Assembly: GCF_947179165.1 (NCBI RefSeq)
Contig: NC_077245.1
Span: 20,931,740-20,995,739, forward strand
Direction: 5' to 3'
DNA length: 64,000 nt
From: Solanum dulcamara
Taxonomy: Eukaryota; Streptophyta; Magnoliopsida; Solanales; Solanaceae
Of the stretch, positions 11,469 to 23,369 are shown piece after piece (position 1 is the stretch's first letter; every line of letters starts with the position of its first letter). The notes under the pieces were generated by a model that was given only the letters and a program-made list of their open reading frames with translations, made no database searches and was not told the DNA's origin. Made by a program: the position numbers and the translations under genes.

Positions 11469-11762
11469 TCACCATATATATATAATATAAAATAAAACAA
11501 CATCATCACCAGGGACAACGTCAACAGCAGCAACAACGTTAACACCAGGGCCACGGGCACCACCTCTGACACCGCCCTCTTCGGTTTCATTGTTAACCTC
11601 CTTAAGTAAGGCATGAAACCATTGCTTTAGGATACATTTTTCATGCTTCATATTTTGACCAGTACCATTAAGCTCCTTAAGTTCATCCTTCGATAGCTCG
11701 ATCACCCAGATGTTGTTTAACCGCCTTTGACGCCCAACGCTAGTGTTGTTTCAAGTAGACAT
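11469..11762 (-). pseudogene. small unrecognised reading frame with core promoter and one early stop
   Basis: From an ATG at 11762 (context ACCATG) the minus strand reads three codons, a TGA, then 93 codons of open frame to a stop at 11469. After the TGA the sequence is basic (GRQRRLNN), then acidic/lysine-rich (ELSKDELKELNG, KHEKCILKQWFHALLKEV), then Gly/Arg/Val-rich (GGVRGGARGPGVNVVAAV). A TATA box lies 63 bp before the ATG and the leader between them is pyrimidine-rich, as in a plant transcription unit. The TGA would be CGA with one C-to-T change. I do not recognise the family. It could instead be a chance frame; the promoter layout is the main argument for a gene. Confidence 0.4.
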
Positions 11763-11824
11763 GGTAGAGATTTTTTTTGAAGGAAGATGTTGATGTTAGA
11801 ATGAGATAGGGTTGAGTGTATGAC

Positions 11825-11832
11825 TTTATATA
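11825..11832 (-). promoter_or_regulatory. TATA box for the small minus-strand frame
   Basis: On the minus strand the box reads TATATAAA in the context CGCTATATAAAGTC, followed after about 30 bp by a CA/CT-rich leader and the ATG at 11762. Confidence 0.4.
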
Positions 11833-12103
11833 GCGTAACCTAAATTATATCAGTATTGAGAGACGTCGTATTACATGTATTTATTTTGATGTAACATGTT
11901 TTACTGTTTGAACACTTAGCCAAACAAACCTTCAGTGTATCATTAAAATACGACGGAAAGAAATAAGGAAATGAAACAAATATTAAACTTCGATGATAAA
12001 CAATAAATAAAATATGAAATAAATATTAAACTTCGATGATAAACAATAAATAAAATATGAAATAAATGGGGTAAATAAATATTTCTCAATCGTCCCCTGC
12101 TAC

Positions 12104-12560
12104 TTAAAAGGGTGTGATTTTACAAATAGTGATCGCTACACATGATGCACAACTATGGAATATTTCAAATTTCAAAACGTCTCCTTGCTTGAAACCTGCA
12201 ATGCAAATGAAATGGTTCCATCTATTTGTTATCGTCCACCCATTAGCCCCTCTCTGACCTACAGTTGCATAATATTCTCTCCAAATATCACGATCATCTT
12301 CAGTTCCTTCAGGAACTACATGATTGATTGTTAAGGATATTTTATGTGCGGAAATAAATGGGCTAACAAATAGCGGCAGCCACTATGAAGACGGACAAAA
12401 TAATGTAAGTGTATGTTTAACAATAAAAAAAAGAAACATATTACAATGATAAATTACCATTTTGTCAAGTTCTACATACGTTCTTCTTAGAGCAATCAAG
12501 AATGTTGAATTGGGAATATTTATGTTGCTGACGGGTGTGAAGGTTTGCCATAGTTGGGAT
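12104..12560 (-). pseudogene. B3-domain (REM-like) gene fragment, two exons
   Basis: B3 domains bind DNA in plant transcription factors. The last exon (12104-12382, 93 codons to TAA) reads ISLTINHVVPEG, DIWREYYATVGQRGANGW, NRWNHFICIAGFKQGDVLKF, EIFHSC, which has the spacing of a C-terminal B3 half (GW..F, GL..GD...FE). It opens after a TTCATAG acceptor. A preceding piece ending at 12458 before a GT donor (SNINIPNSTFLIALRRTYVEL) fits the upstream part, in phase. No start or promoter can be assigned further up, so this is a partial gene. It sits between the two F-box-like copies on the opposite strand. Confidence 0.5.
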
Positions 12561-14587
12561 AAGAAGAGAATTTGTGTAGCTTTTTGTTGTTGCTAATAAA
12601 AGAGTTCATGAAGCATTTGTTTAAATACATGTGCAAATTATTTATTTTGCAATACATATTATGGGCTAAACTATGAATAGTTGGGTGACTAATAAGTTGC
12701 AACAAATAACTCAAACATCGCAACTAGTGATCTATATGTTGCCACGTATGCAAATTAATCTGCAATTGATGACCACTTAGTCAATTGCTTGTGGAAGTGA
12801 GTCTAATAAAGGCTCTGATGCAGTCATCCCATTCGGTTACTGAACCCCTACAAATTCAATCTTTTCATATCCTTTTAAATTTTAAAATATATATTTTTAA
12901 ACTCTCTTGTATGTCATATGTTACCACTTATGACAGAAAATGTTGCAACATTTAACTCACAATATAAAACATACGAGACTATCAAAGCGGGTAAACATAC
13001 TTACTACTCATAATTTAAATGTTAGAAATAAATAAATAGTTTTAAATACAATAATATCATTAACTAACTAAAAGTGTTGTACTTAAATAAAGTTTCGCGA
13101 CTCATCAACCCAATAAAAATAAAAATTTTAGAAAATCCCGTTCATTTATTTGTATAGGGAAAATAAGAGATGTATTACACGGATATTGTTTACATGGTTA
13201 AACTTCTCCACTTCCACTTTATAACATGTTACTTTTAATGAAGCACATGTCGGTTTATTTTTTAAACCAATTAAATTTATTCAAAAACCCTTTCACTTTC
13301 CATCAAAGTTTTCTCTTTACCTTCAAAAACCCTTTCACTTTCCATCAAACCTTTCAATTTACCTACAAAAACCCTTTCCATCCTTAGTTGATTGTAGCAG
13401 TTAGTGCAATAAATGCTATGCGGCTGCCATCACATTATATTAATGTTCTCCTGCAAATGTAGACTTTTCCATAATTTTTTTAGATGCTCGTGTTATATGT
13501 AGCAACTTATTACAGAAATATTTTCTTATCAAATAGAGTTAGTCCATCAAATAGATCAATTCATTCACCCAATTAGAATATAATACCATTAGTTGACCAT
13601 CTAATTACTATGTAATTCAACACATTTGAGATCTAACATATTAATAAATCATCAAACATACTCGGTATTGTAATAATGTTAAGCATTGATAATAAAAGAG
13701 TCCATGAAGCGATGGCCGCCTTTTTTAAACAGCTGGTCACTTAAAATATATAAGTGTTTTGCATATGTATTTTTCAAAAATTGAATGAATCTTTGTAACA
13801 CTAATATTTATTTATTTTTACAATAAAGAACAACACTTATTTTGATGATATGAATTAAATAAGTCTAATTTTTTAAACCAAATACTCAATAAAGCAAAGT
13901 CATTTTTTTCAAACCTATTAAATGCATTCAAAAACCCTTTCATTTTCCATCAAACCTTTCTAATTAGCTTCAACAACCCTTTGCTTCCTTAATATGTTCA
14001 AACTCGTGAGCCAAATCTTGACGATAAAAATTAGTTTGGCATCATTGCGTGACGCATACTGAAATTACCAAATATGCATTACCCTTGTTCCAGCAAGTCC
14101 ATTATATGGACCTATGCAGAAACAATGCCCCTATACTTGATAATCTCATGCCAATCTGTTGATGTGCCACCAGAGCTGCTATACATGGAGTAGAATCTTC
14201 TGCCGGTGAGGAAAGTTCTGGATGGAGATCCTCTCCATATCCTTTTAATCTCCGCCAAGTTCTAACTTGGACGAGGGAAATTTACACATTTATCTACATC
14301 TATGCTGACTCTTCATCTTGTTGTAGACATGTATGACTATGCATTGTCTTGGGAAGCAAATATAATGATTACACTATTTCATCCACAAAAGAGTCTGAAT
14401 TTTCTAACTCTAATTATCTATCAACTTAAAAATCAAATCAAAGTATAAAACTGCGACCCTGCATTCAAGTCGACCTCATTTTCCTACTTCCAATCTATTT
14501 GACAGCGTAGAATTTGTAAGTATTCATTATAAACCCACAAAATAAAATTCTTCATGATATTGATAAATCATCTATCAAGGAAAAATT
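12561..14587. other. Non-coding part of the duplicated F-box island
   Basis: Bases about 12900-13290 are similar to 9290-9640 upstream of copy A (GACTATCAAAGCGG box, TTATTTGTATAGGGAAAATA-like box, CAATTAAA..CATCAA box), so this is the upstream region of copy B. The CCCTTTCACTTTCCATCAAA word occurs in the 13280-13370 stretch and again near 13935. No open gene is seen. Confidence 0.5.
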
Positions 14588-15607
14588 ATGAAGAAGACTA
14601 TTAAAAGAAGAAGAAAAATAAGGAAATACTTCCGCAGGAAGTTGTAGGGTTAACATCCCTTTCTAAAGGGGTGATGACTAATATAGTTGTGAAGGTTTCT
14701 TCTTCTTCCTTCGTGGATTATATAAACCTCAAATTAAGGTATTAATATAATAATATATATCTTATTTATAATGACTAATTTCAATATAGTTTACTAATAT
14801 TTGCCGTTTTAGTTGCAAGGTTTTTAATGACGTTGGAACGAAACAAAACGTTTTGCAACACCTATCGCTGGTAGGCATTCTGCTTGATGATGCATTATGG
14901 CCTCCAAAGAGTCTGCGGAAATAGAAGCTGAATAAATTTTTTAACCTATGCTTGAGTTGTGGTAATAGAGATGCCTTGTACAGAAAGGGTGTGGTAAAAA
15001 TTAATCAAACGACTTTAAAATACTTGTTGATCTATTCATTCTACTTGAGACTAAATGACTAATGTTTACTAAATGTGTTAAAGCTGAATAAATTTTTTAA
15101 CCTATGCTTGAGTTGTGGTAATAGAGATGCCTTGTACCGAAAGGGTGTGGTAAAAATTAATCAAACGACTTTAAAATACTTTTTGATCAATTCATTCTAC
15201 TTGAGACTAAATGACTAATGTTTACTAAATGTGTTATTTTTTAACAGATTGACTTTTTCAGAAATGATAGGCTAGAAGAAGCCTTTGAATTTCTGAAATT
15301 AGCACCAAATGGAGGCCACACTCTGGCCTTGTATGTTTGTGGCATAATGTCAGTCTTATTAGGCGGTGACTCCATACGAGAGGGTGTGATGTTGATTAGC
15401 AAGATCAAAGTAACAGAGCCTCTTAGTAAAATAAGAGAATGTCGAAAGACATTAAAACAAATATTGCGTGATACTTGGGTTCTGAATCCTACAATATTGA
15501 GAGGAAGGCCCATCTGTTGCACAATTCAACATGAGCATCCTCATATTCGCAGAAAGTGGCACTGGGCTGATATTGATAGTAGTGACTATGACCATGTAGA
15601 TTTTTAG
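14588..15607 (+). pseudogene. F-box/SEL1-like gene, copy B (At1g67623/At2g35280-like), with duplicated exon
   Basis: The better preserved copy. Exon 1 (14588-14738) begins MKKTIKRRRK, changes frame, then reads the F-box-like LPQEVVGLTSL and VKVSSSSFVDYINLKL. Exon 2 (14813-14993) reads CKVFNDVGTKQNVLQHLSL to CGNRDALYRKGV with one TAG. The last part of exon 2 is repeated at 15081-15149 by a 156 bp tandem duplication. Exon 3 (15248-15607, 120 codons) is open: IDFFRNDRLEEAFEFLKLA, ALYVCGIMSVLLGGDSIREG, RGRPICCTIQHEHPHIRR, ending DSSDYDHVDF. Splice sites follow GT-AG. The frameshift in exon 1, the TAG and the duplicated exon argue for a pseudogene, though exon 3 could still be expressed. Family assignment is from motif memory. 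Confidence 0.68.
14925..15236 (+). repeat. 156 bp tandem duplication covering an exon end and donor site
   Basis: 14925-15080 is repeated at 15081-15236 with very few differences (both begin AAGCTGAATAAATTTTTTAA and end near CTAAATGTGTTA). Each copy contains the coding segment SCGNRDALYRKGV and its GT donor, so two donors compete for the exon 3 acceptor at 15247. Confidence 0.9.
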
Positions 15608-16122
15608 TGTCATGGTTGTAGTTGTCAAGTATAAATTGAGTGTATTGTTGGAGATTTGGTATTCTACCCATGGGCGGAGCCACCTTATGCATAGAGTCGT
15701 CTAGTGCACACTCTTGCAGTATTGTATGATAATTTATGCATATATTCTGTACCTTTTGGCTAAGTTCAACACCTGATGTAATTTATCTTTCGATTATATA
15801 TAGTATTGTGCAAAAGTTACTTCAGAAAAGTAATATATTCAACAACGTATGAGTGTCAACTTGAAACTTCTGCTTTGTATGTTGCAACATTTGACTCCAA
15901 ACTCGCAGTATATGAGTCGGATGTTGTAGAATATTGCTAACAATATGTGCACAAGTTTAACCAGAACAGTTTGAAAATGAATATTGTATGATTGAAAAGT
16001 TACACCACATGTGTCACGAGTTGAAACATATAAATACCAAGTTGCACATATGTCCTAACATATCAAAAGTCTGTTGCAAACTATGAGTGATACTTTTGAA
16101 CTACACCTCAGACACTTCCACA
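15608..16122. other. Non-coding flank with GTTGCAAC-type words
   Basis: After copy B there is AT-rich sequence with repeated words such as GTATGTTGCAACATTTGACTC, ACGAGTTGAAACATA and AGTTGCACATATG. No gene is seen. It ends at the target site of the element at 16128. Confidence 0.5.
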
Positions 16123-16127
16123 AAGGG
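16123..16127. repeat. Target-site duplication AAGGG, left copy (outer Tekay element)
   Basis: AAGGG at 16123-16127 directly precedes the LTR start; the identical AAGGG at 34224-34228 directly follows the other LTR end. Confidence 0.88.
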
Positions 16128-17829
16128 TGTCACAACCCAAAATGGACCATGAGTGGCACCCACATTTAACCTCCTAGGTGGGAGAACCAACAATACAACC
16201 CCAACTTATACTAGCAACTTAACTTATAAAATACGACAATAATACGGAAGCTCAACTTATGAAAGTAAGATATAACAAAACCACTAAAGTCTATTACATA
16301 CGTTCCCCAAAATCTGAAAGTCATCACATCAAGGACATCTAAATTTTAAAATACTAAGTCTGGAAATATCAAATGCTAGAACAAATAAATAACATAGTTC
16401 ATTTCTGAAACTAAGGACATCATGTCAGGACTGAGAAAATCCAACACGATATAGAAGGAATAGCTTACCTTAGAACCTGATGTGCCGAAAATTGGATATA
16501 GCTAAGGTCGAGTCGAAGTCGATGGTACACTCGCTGCACTCAATAAAATAAAATAAAGAAAAATATAAGTAGGAGTCAGTACAAGGCAACATGTACTGAG
16601 TAGGTATCATCGGCCGACTCAAAATAGAAATCAATATGCATAAAGTAATAGCGGGAAATAAATTATAGCACTTAACATGTGGCAAACAACAAGATCAAGA
16701 TCAAATGAAAATACATTGAATCAATTATGTAATCAGTCAACAATAGCCAAAGTATATATGAGGACTCAGGCCTTCACACCACGCTCTTTTGGAATATGAA
16801 TTATTTGGGATTGAGTAGATTAAGTCATTTTAATATGTTTTCCTTTAATATTATCGTGAAAGAACGTGACACCTAATCCAATAATATCGTGTAGGCTCAT
16901 GACACCCGATCCAAATATCTGTGTCAGAATGTGACACCCGATCTAAATATATCATGTTGGAATGTGACACCTGATCTAAATATACCATGTCAAAATATGA
17001 CATCTAATCAAATATATCATGTCGGAATGTGACATCCGATCCAAATATACCATTTCGGAATGTGACATCCGATCCAAATATAATTAACTTATCATTCTTT
17101 ATTATCACATTCCACTTCATTAACAATATTTCATTAGGCCTTCTTTATTCAAGGCATCACTTTTCATAGGACAAGTTCAAGATTATGGATTTCACGGTCT
17201 TAGAATTGCAGACCAATCACAAAAACATATCAATCATTCAAACCACAACAATTAAATGCATAGTAAACTTCACATATTACTCAATGACTATCAATTTCTA
17301 TTAAGAATCTACCTATGATATAGAATAAAACCATAACATACCTCAACCAAAGAACCGAAATCAAGCAAGCTAATTCACTAATATTTTTCCTTTCTTCCAC
17401 GCCTCTGAATGTTTCCAATCTATCAAGTATGCATAGTTCATAAGTAACGAGTTCGTAGACACCCATATTACTATACTTCAAGCCTAAGTTCCAAAAATTC
17501 TACAGCATATCTATAATCACATTCCTAATCTTGATGACAATTAATTTGTCAAGTCTCATATTTCTGAAATTCAAGCCTAGGGTTAAGTCTCAATTCCTCT
17601 AAATAACATAAATTTAATGATACTTATATAATAGAATATACCTAATATTTAATTATCTAACTCAATATATCAAAACTTAAATCATAATGTGATATACTTA
17701 GAGGTTGGCTCTTCATCTCAGCCACCTGTACCGATGACACATCAAGTTCTACCCATTAAATATTTACTTTATGAGTCTTTTATGAAATAAGTAGCTCTTG
17801 TACTCAAAATGAATTAATAGGTCATTACA
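16128..17829 (-). repeat. 3' LTR of the outer Tekay element
   Basis: Plus-strand ends TGTCACAACCC and GGTCATTACA. It matches 32080-34223 along most of its length but lacks about 480 bp that the other LTR has between TCAAGTTCTACC (33650) and AATAGTCCAAAATA (34134). It contains a minisatellite at 16850-17082. Confidence 0.9.
16850..17082. repeat. About 30 bp minisatellite in the outer LTR
   Basis: Roughly seven copies of a unit like TATCATGTCGGAATGTGACA followed by a CCGATCCAAATA-type end. The other LTR carries a shorter diverged array at 32800-32980. Confidence 0.8.
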
Positions 17830-18280
17830 ACAGATACCAATTTACCCATTATTCGTCCTTGAATGGTCAAATAAAAGTCAAAGGTAGAAAAGGGTACCTG
17901 ACTCGACGAACAGATGTGGATATCTTCTACACATATCCACCTCAGTCTCCCAAGTGGACTCCTCAACCGGACGATTCTTCCATTGGACCTTCACAGATGC
18001 AATCTCTTTAGAATAGTCCAAAATACCCATTAAATATTTACTTTATGAGTCTTTTATAAAATAAGTAGCTCTTGTACTCAAAATGACCTAATAGGTTGTT
18101 ACAACAGATACCAATTTACCTATCATTCGTCTTTGAACGGTCAAATAAAAGTCAAGGGTAGAAAAGGGTACCTGACTCGACCAAAAAATGTGGATATCTT
18201 CCACACATATCTACCTCAGTCTCCCAAGTAGACTCCTCAACTGGACGATTCTTCCATAAGACCTTCACAGATGCAATCTC
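17751..18280 (-). repeat. 274 bp tandem duplication across the LTR/internal junction
   Basis: 17751-18024 (LTR end plus 200 bp of internal sequence) is repeated from 18025. The LTR terminus therefore occurs twice (ending at 17829 and 18103), each followed by ACAGATACCAATTTACC and the same internal sequence encoding the end of the chromodomain region. Confidence 0.88.
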
Positions 18281-19660
18281 TTTAGACCTCAACTTGTGAA
18301 CCTCCTTGTCTATAATAGCTATAGGCTCCTCTTCATAGGAAAAATTCTCATCAAGTAAGACCGAATCCCAGCGAATAATATAGTTTCTATCACTATGATA
18401 TTTCTTAAGCATAGACACATGAAACACTAGGTACACTCCGAACAAACATGAAGGTAAATCTATTTCATGGATGACCTCTCTAACATGCTTAATCGGTCCA
18501 ATATACCTCGAACAGAGTTTATCCCACTTGCCAAACCTCACCACACCATTGATGGGTGAAACCTTCAACAATACTTGATCTACCTTCATAAACTCTATAT
18601 CTCTAACCTTTCAGTCTACATACTCCTTCTGCCTGCTCTGAGCTGCTACAAGCTTCTCCTAAATGAATGTCACCTTCTCTAACGATTCCCTCAAAATATC
18701 AGTTCCCCAGGGTCTCACCTCAAACACGTCAAACCAACCACAAGTAAACCTATATTTCCTCCCATACAATGCCTCAAACGGAGCCATATCAATACTCAAG
18801 TGATAGCTATTACTATATGAAAACTCTGCCAAGGATAGGAACTAATCCCAATAATCACCAAAATCTATCACGCATGCACGAAGTATATCCTCCAGTACTT
18901 GAATTTCCCTCTTAGACTGTCCATCAGTCTTAGGGTGAAATACGGTACTAAGATCTTATCTAATAACTAACTCACCCTGCAAGGTCCTCCAAAAGTTAGA
19001 AGTAAATTGCATACTTCTATCTGATATGATGGAAATCAAAACTCCATGCAATCAATAAATCTCGCGGATATAGAGTTTTGGTAACTTCTCTGCATTATAA
19101 GTCACTTTGACCAGAATAAAGTGAGCAGACTTAGTTAACATGTCGACAATCACCCATATCGAATCAAACTTACCTAATGTCCTTGGAAGACCAACCACAA
19201 AATCCATTGCAATCGTTTTTCACTTTAATTTAGGAATTGACATTCATTGAAGCATCCCTCTAGGCCTCTAGTGCTCATATTTTATCTGCTGACAATTCGG
19301 ACAATGGGCAACAAAATCAACAATGTCATGTTTCATTCTACTCCACCAATAATGTTATCTCAGATCATGATACATCTTGGTTGCACCAGGATGTATAGAG
19401 TCCCTCAAACTGTGGGTCTCTATAAGAATAGTTTGACTCAAATTATCAACAAAGGCACACATATCCACCCCTTAATCCTCGAGACACCTTCCTTATCAAT
19501 CACATCCTCCTTGGCCTCTCCCTGTAAGACCATATCATGAATTTGGCTTAGCTTCACATCATCAAACTATTTTTCTTTTATCTCATCAAGAAAAGAAGAT
19601 CTTGCCTCCACACAGGCCAAGAATCCTCCTTTCTAAATTACTCCCATATTCATAAAGTCA
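18152..19660 (-). pseudogene. Integrase and chromodomain of the outer Tekay element
   Basis: On the minus strand the RNase H-integrase linker (LACVEARSSFLDEIKEK near 19630) is followed by the integrase zinc domain (THSLRDSIHPGATKMYHDLR, stop, HYWWSRMKHDIVDFVAHCPN around 19250-19420), degraded DDE-core sequence, and an open 145-codon C-terminal part (18152-18589) with VLLKVSPINGVVRFGKWDKL, FHVSMLKKYHSD and the chromodomain SYEEEPIAIIDKEV, KVLWKNRPVEESTWETE. Stops interrupt the central part. The role is integration and chromatin targeting; this copy is dead. Confidence 0.85.
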
Positions 19661-21033
19661 TCTACCATAATTCAAACAATCCAAACCAACATAAAAATGT
19701 AGCATCTTCCACACATCACTGATTTTCACTCAAATCAAAATCCAAATTCAGTAAAAGTCGCTACTAAACCCCTATTTTTTTGTCGAACTAGTTCGCATTA
19801 CATGTCACATCTGAACTCAAAGAAGAAAATCTATACAACCTTTAACTCCGAACCAAGGGTCTATACGAGATTTCTTAAACCTTTACTTTCTTAGATTCTT
19901 CCCAAGATGCAAATTCCCAAATACCTTGAACTGTTTAATATGCCAGACTCTTGTTCCTTTTACAAACTCGTTTACCAATTTTATCCTTTGACCAACAATC
20001 CATGATATTTTACCTCATCTTCTAAACTAAAACTTTAACTAAAACCCTTCCTTAGGTCCTTTAACAATCAAAAGGAACCAAATTTATGATCTAATCCATG
20101 CATAAGTCTTTCTAAATGCTCAATACTTGATGCAATTGATCATTTGTTACCTTATCAATCCATACCTTGATAAAAAATACTACCACAAACATAAGCTCAC
20201 AATTAAAAACTTGAATTTTGATTCTAACCTATCACCTAATTCTCTTATCTATCAACTTTAGCTCATACCTTGAAGATATTTATGAATTCATGTATCTTAG
20301 TTTATCATTGATCACCTCTCCATCAACCTTACAATATCCTTTGTTAAAAATCCAATAGTACCAGTTATAAAACTCGAAACCACAAAAGAATTTATCACCA
20401 TACTCGAGCCGAACACCTATACACTTCTTTTTCAAATCTTATATAATAGTTTTTAACCCATATAAAGGACATGTAACACTATCATCATAACCAAAGAAAA
20501 AAAGATGAAACCACATGTTCCTGAATCCAATTTTTCACTCTCTCTGAAGATACATCTTTGGCCTTGCAATCAGAGTAACTATCCTTGTTCTTGCCTCCTT
20601 CCAAAGGTAAAACTACATCCTACTAATTCTTTCCATTTATGAACCTAGCTCCTTTCAATTTTATTCGATAGGTGTTTCAAAACGTCCTATAACTTTGCAT
20701 ACGATCACGCAACTTACCAAATAGTAGAAGAACACAACCATAGATACTCGCAAGTGGTTATTACCATACAAGATCTATTTAACCAACAATTCTTATCATC
20801 TAGTTGCATATCACTATCACAATATATCATGAACTCTTGTAACCATCATACTCAGTAGCCTTTGCCATCACCACAAGTTAACCTTATCATCGATATGACA
20901 CCTCAAACCTAGCTATACCAACCAAATCCAAAGGACTAACCCAATTTTGTATGTACTTTCTTACTAAAATCTTCAATTGCCTTTACCCAAGTTTACTCAT
21001 TGAGACTTCCTTTACCCATAATCTCATCATTCT
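19661..21033. other. Internal region of the outer element without recognisable pol domains
   Basis: RNase H and RT should lie here on the minus strand but none of their motifs ([17 protein letters not shown]) can be found in any frame. The sequence is AT-rich with no long open frame. Either pol decayed beyond recognition or it was replaced by unrelated sequence. Confidence 0.5.
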
Positions 21034-23175
21034 TACCACGCTCCAAAAGGGTACCTTAGGAGTGGCTGGCACTCAAAAACTATCTCTGGCCTCCGAGAGA
21101 ACCACTTGGTCTCATCACTCATTCATTCATCAGCGGAAGACTTAAGTGAAAATAACAATACTTATGTGGGCTCGCCATCATCAACATCAAATGAAAGAAA
21201 TAATCCTTAGAAGAAGTAGTTTCAAAGTAGAACTACTCCAATTACATTATCAAACTCTGTCTATGAAGCCTCTAACACTATCAGAAGGTGCCAATGACAT
21301 GTTCATGGCTACCTCAAAAGAAACATAAAACTCAATAATAACAAAATGATAAAAAGTTTCTCTGAATATAAGAAGGACTCACCAAATAGCTGGAAAGTAA
21401 TGATCTTCAACGATGCGCCTGTTGAGGATCTCTAACACCTCTATTTGTATCATAAAATGATGCAGGTCAAATGAAGTTAGTACATAGAATGTACGAGTAC
21501 ATAAAATGGCAGGAAAGTAAGGACAGATATTAAGAAACTCCTCTCAGGAAGACTCGGCTCAGAACTCAACATCAATATGTAATGCAAGTTTAATAATAAT
21601 AATAATAATAAGCAATGCTTACTCAATTGGAAGTTTCTCTAACCGACAACCATCACTTATGAGCTAGTGATTATACAACGAAGCGATGTCATTGCCACAT
21701 CCATCCAATACCTTGCTAGGGTAAAGAACATCACCATCTTGAATCCAATCATCAAATTCCTCTTTTTGGGACTTAAAAGGCATAGCCTCCATACTACACT
21801 GGCTATGTAGTTATGTGATTTGAGTCAATTAAACTCTTACCCAACTCGGTGCTCAATAATACTCTCAAAACATGTGCTCATATTAACCTCTTCATCTAGC
21901 TTCATTAGACTTTAATTTAAAACATCAAACTCATCTCAATGCAGCATCATCATCATTACCTCTTCATCAAATTATTATACTTCAAAATACCTTACTCAAA
22001 ATATCATTTAATCCAAAGAATCAAATTCATTTAAACTCAATTTTTTTGCTCTTTCAAAACTTAATAAAATACATATATAGTATTAATTCAAATCACTCTT
22101 TTTATCAATAAAATATTAAAAGACAACATCTTACTCAAAACATCAATTAGGGTTCATGGGAAAGTAGCCACGAATAATAATTCTAATAATATGAGAGATA
22201 AAAATAATAATAATCTCAATGCATAAATATATATAACTCAATAGAAGAAGAATTACCTCATTTAGAATTCAAAAATTAGGGTAAAACTCAACTGTAACTC
22301 AATTATGATGAATTTAAATATTGGGCGCATGGACGAACTCAATCCAATGCTATGAATAGCCTTACCTACCTGGAATTCGAAACTTTACTCTTAATTGAAG
22401 AACTCAATGACCACTCTTGAACCCCTAGCCTTTTCTCCTCATCAGAGCATTTTGTATACTATCCAGAGTATAAGAATCACCGGAGTAGTATTTCTATACT
22501 ACTAAAAACTAAAATTGTATTTGAGAATGAGTAAAAACGTATATAGAGAGAAGAGTTGCATGAGAAAGCTTGATGAATAAAATGAGGAAATAAGGTGAGT
22601 ATTTATAGGTTAGGAGGAGGGACCTAACAATAAATAAAAATAATTACGAAGGATGATCTTGAAAATTCAATGAAGGATTGTGATCTCGTGGATGATTTCA
22701 AATGGAGGACTATTGATGTCATGGGTGATGTCAATGGATCTAGATCTTTCCATGATTGGTGAGATAAACCTTTTTTTAACAAAATACTCTTTTTTGGAGC
22801 TGCATTTAAATAAGATAACTTCCTAATTAGGATTTGGTATGTTCATATGAATTGTATGTATAGAGGTATACTTTTATGTCATTCAAGAATCAACCAATTT
22901 GGAGCATCCTTCTATGAGATATGATGTTTCTTCTACAAATACTCTATTTTATCACAACACCATGTCTTGTAAAAATTAATTTATTTAATCTATGTATATT
23001 CTGACTCTTAAGATATGGTCTTCATGAAAGTTGTAGGTAGTGCCGTTGAAGTTATTCAAAAATTTGAATCACCTAATTTGGACTATTTTTTGAAAATATA
23101 TGACCAAAATAAAGAAGCAATAGCATTTTCATCGAGAATTGAAACACCACATACAACATTTTAGGGGGTGTTACA
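21034..23175 (-). repeat. 3' LTR of the nested Tekay element
   Basis: The plus-strand end GGTGTTACA is clear; the start (TACCACGCTCC) has lost its TG and is placed by alignment with TGTCATGCTCT at 28219. An AAT microsatellite lies at 21594-21613. The LTR also shares segments with the other Tekay LTRs of the window (the GACAACCATCACTTATGAGC box). Confidence 0.88.
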
Positions 23176-23192
23176 ATATCTCCCTCTTGGGA
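23176..23192 (-). other. Polypurine tract of the nested element
   Basis: The minus strand reads CCCAAGAGGGAGATAT directly before the LTR start TGTAACACCC. Confidence 0.85.
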
Positions 23193-23369
23193 TCATTCTT
23201 CCTTGAATGAAGATGAAACTAGGGGACATGAATAAAGAATATCATTAAGAGATCAATTTCTCAAAAACTACGATACTCAAATGTTCAAACAATACATACT
23301 AAAATAGTCAATGACTCAAACTCAAGAATACACATCGACTCAAAGGTAGAACTAAGGAATATTACCTTG

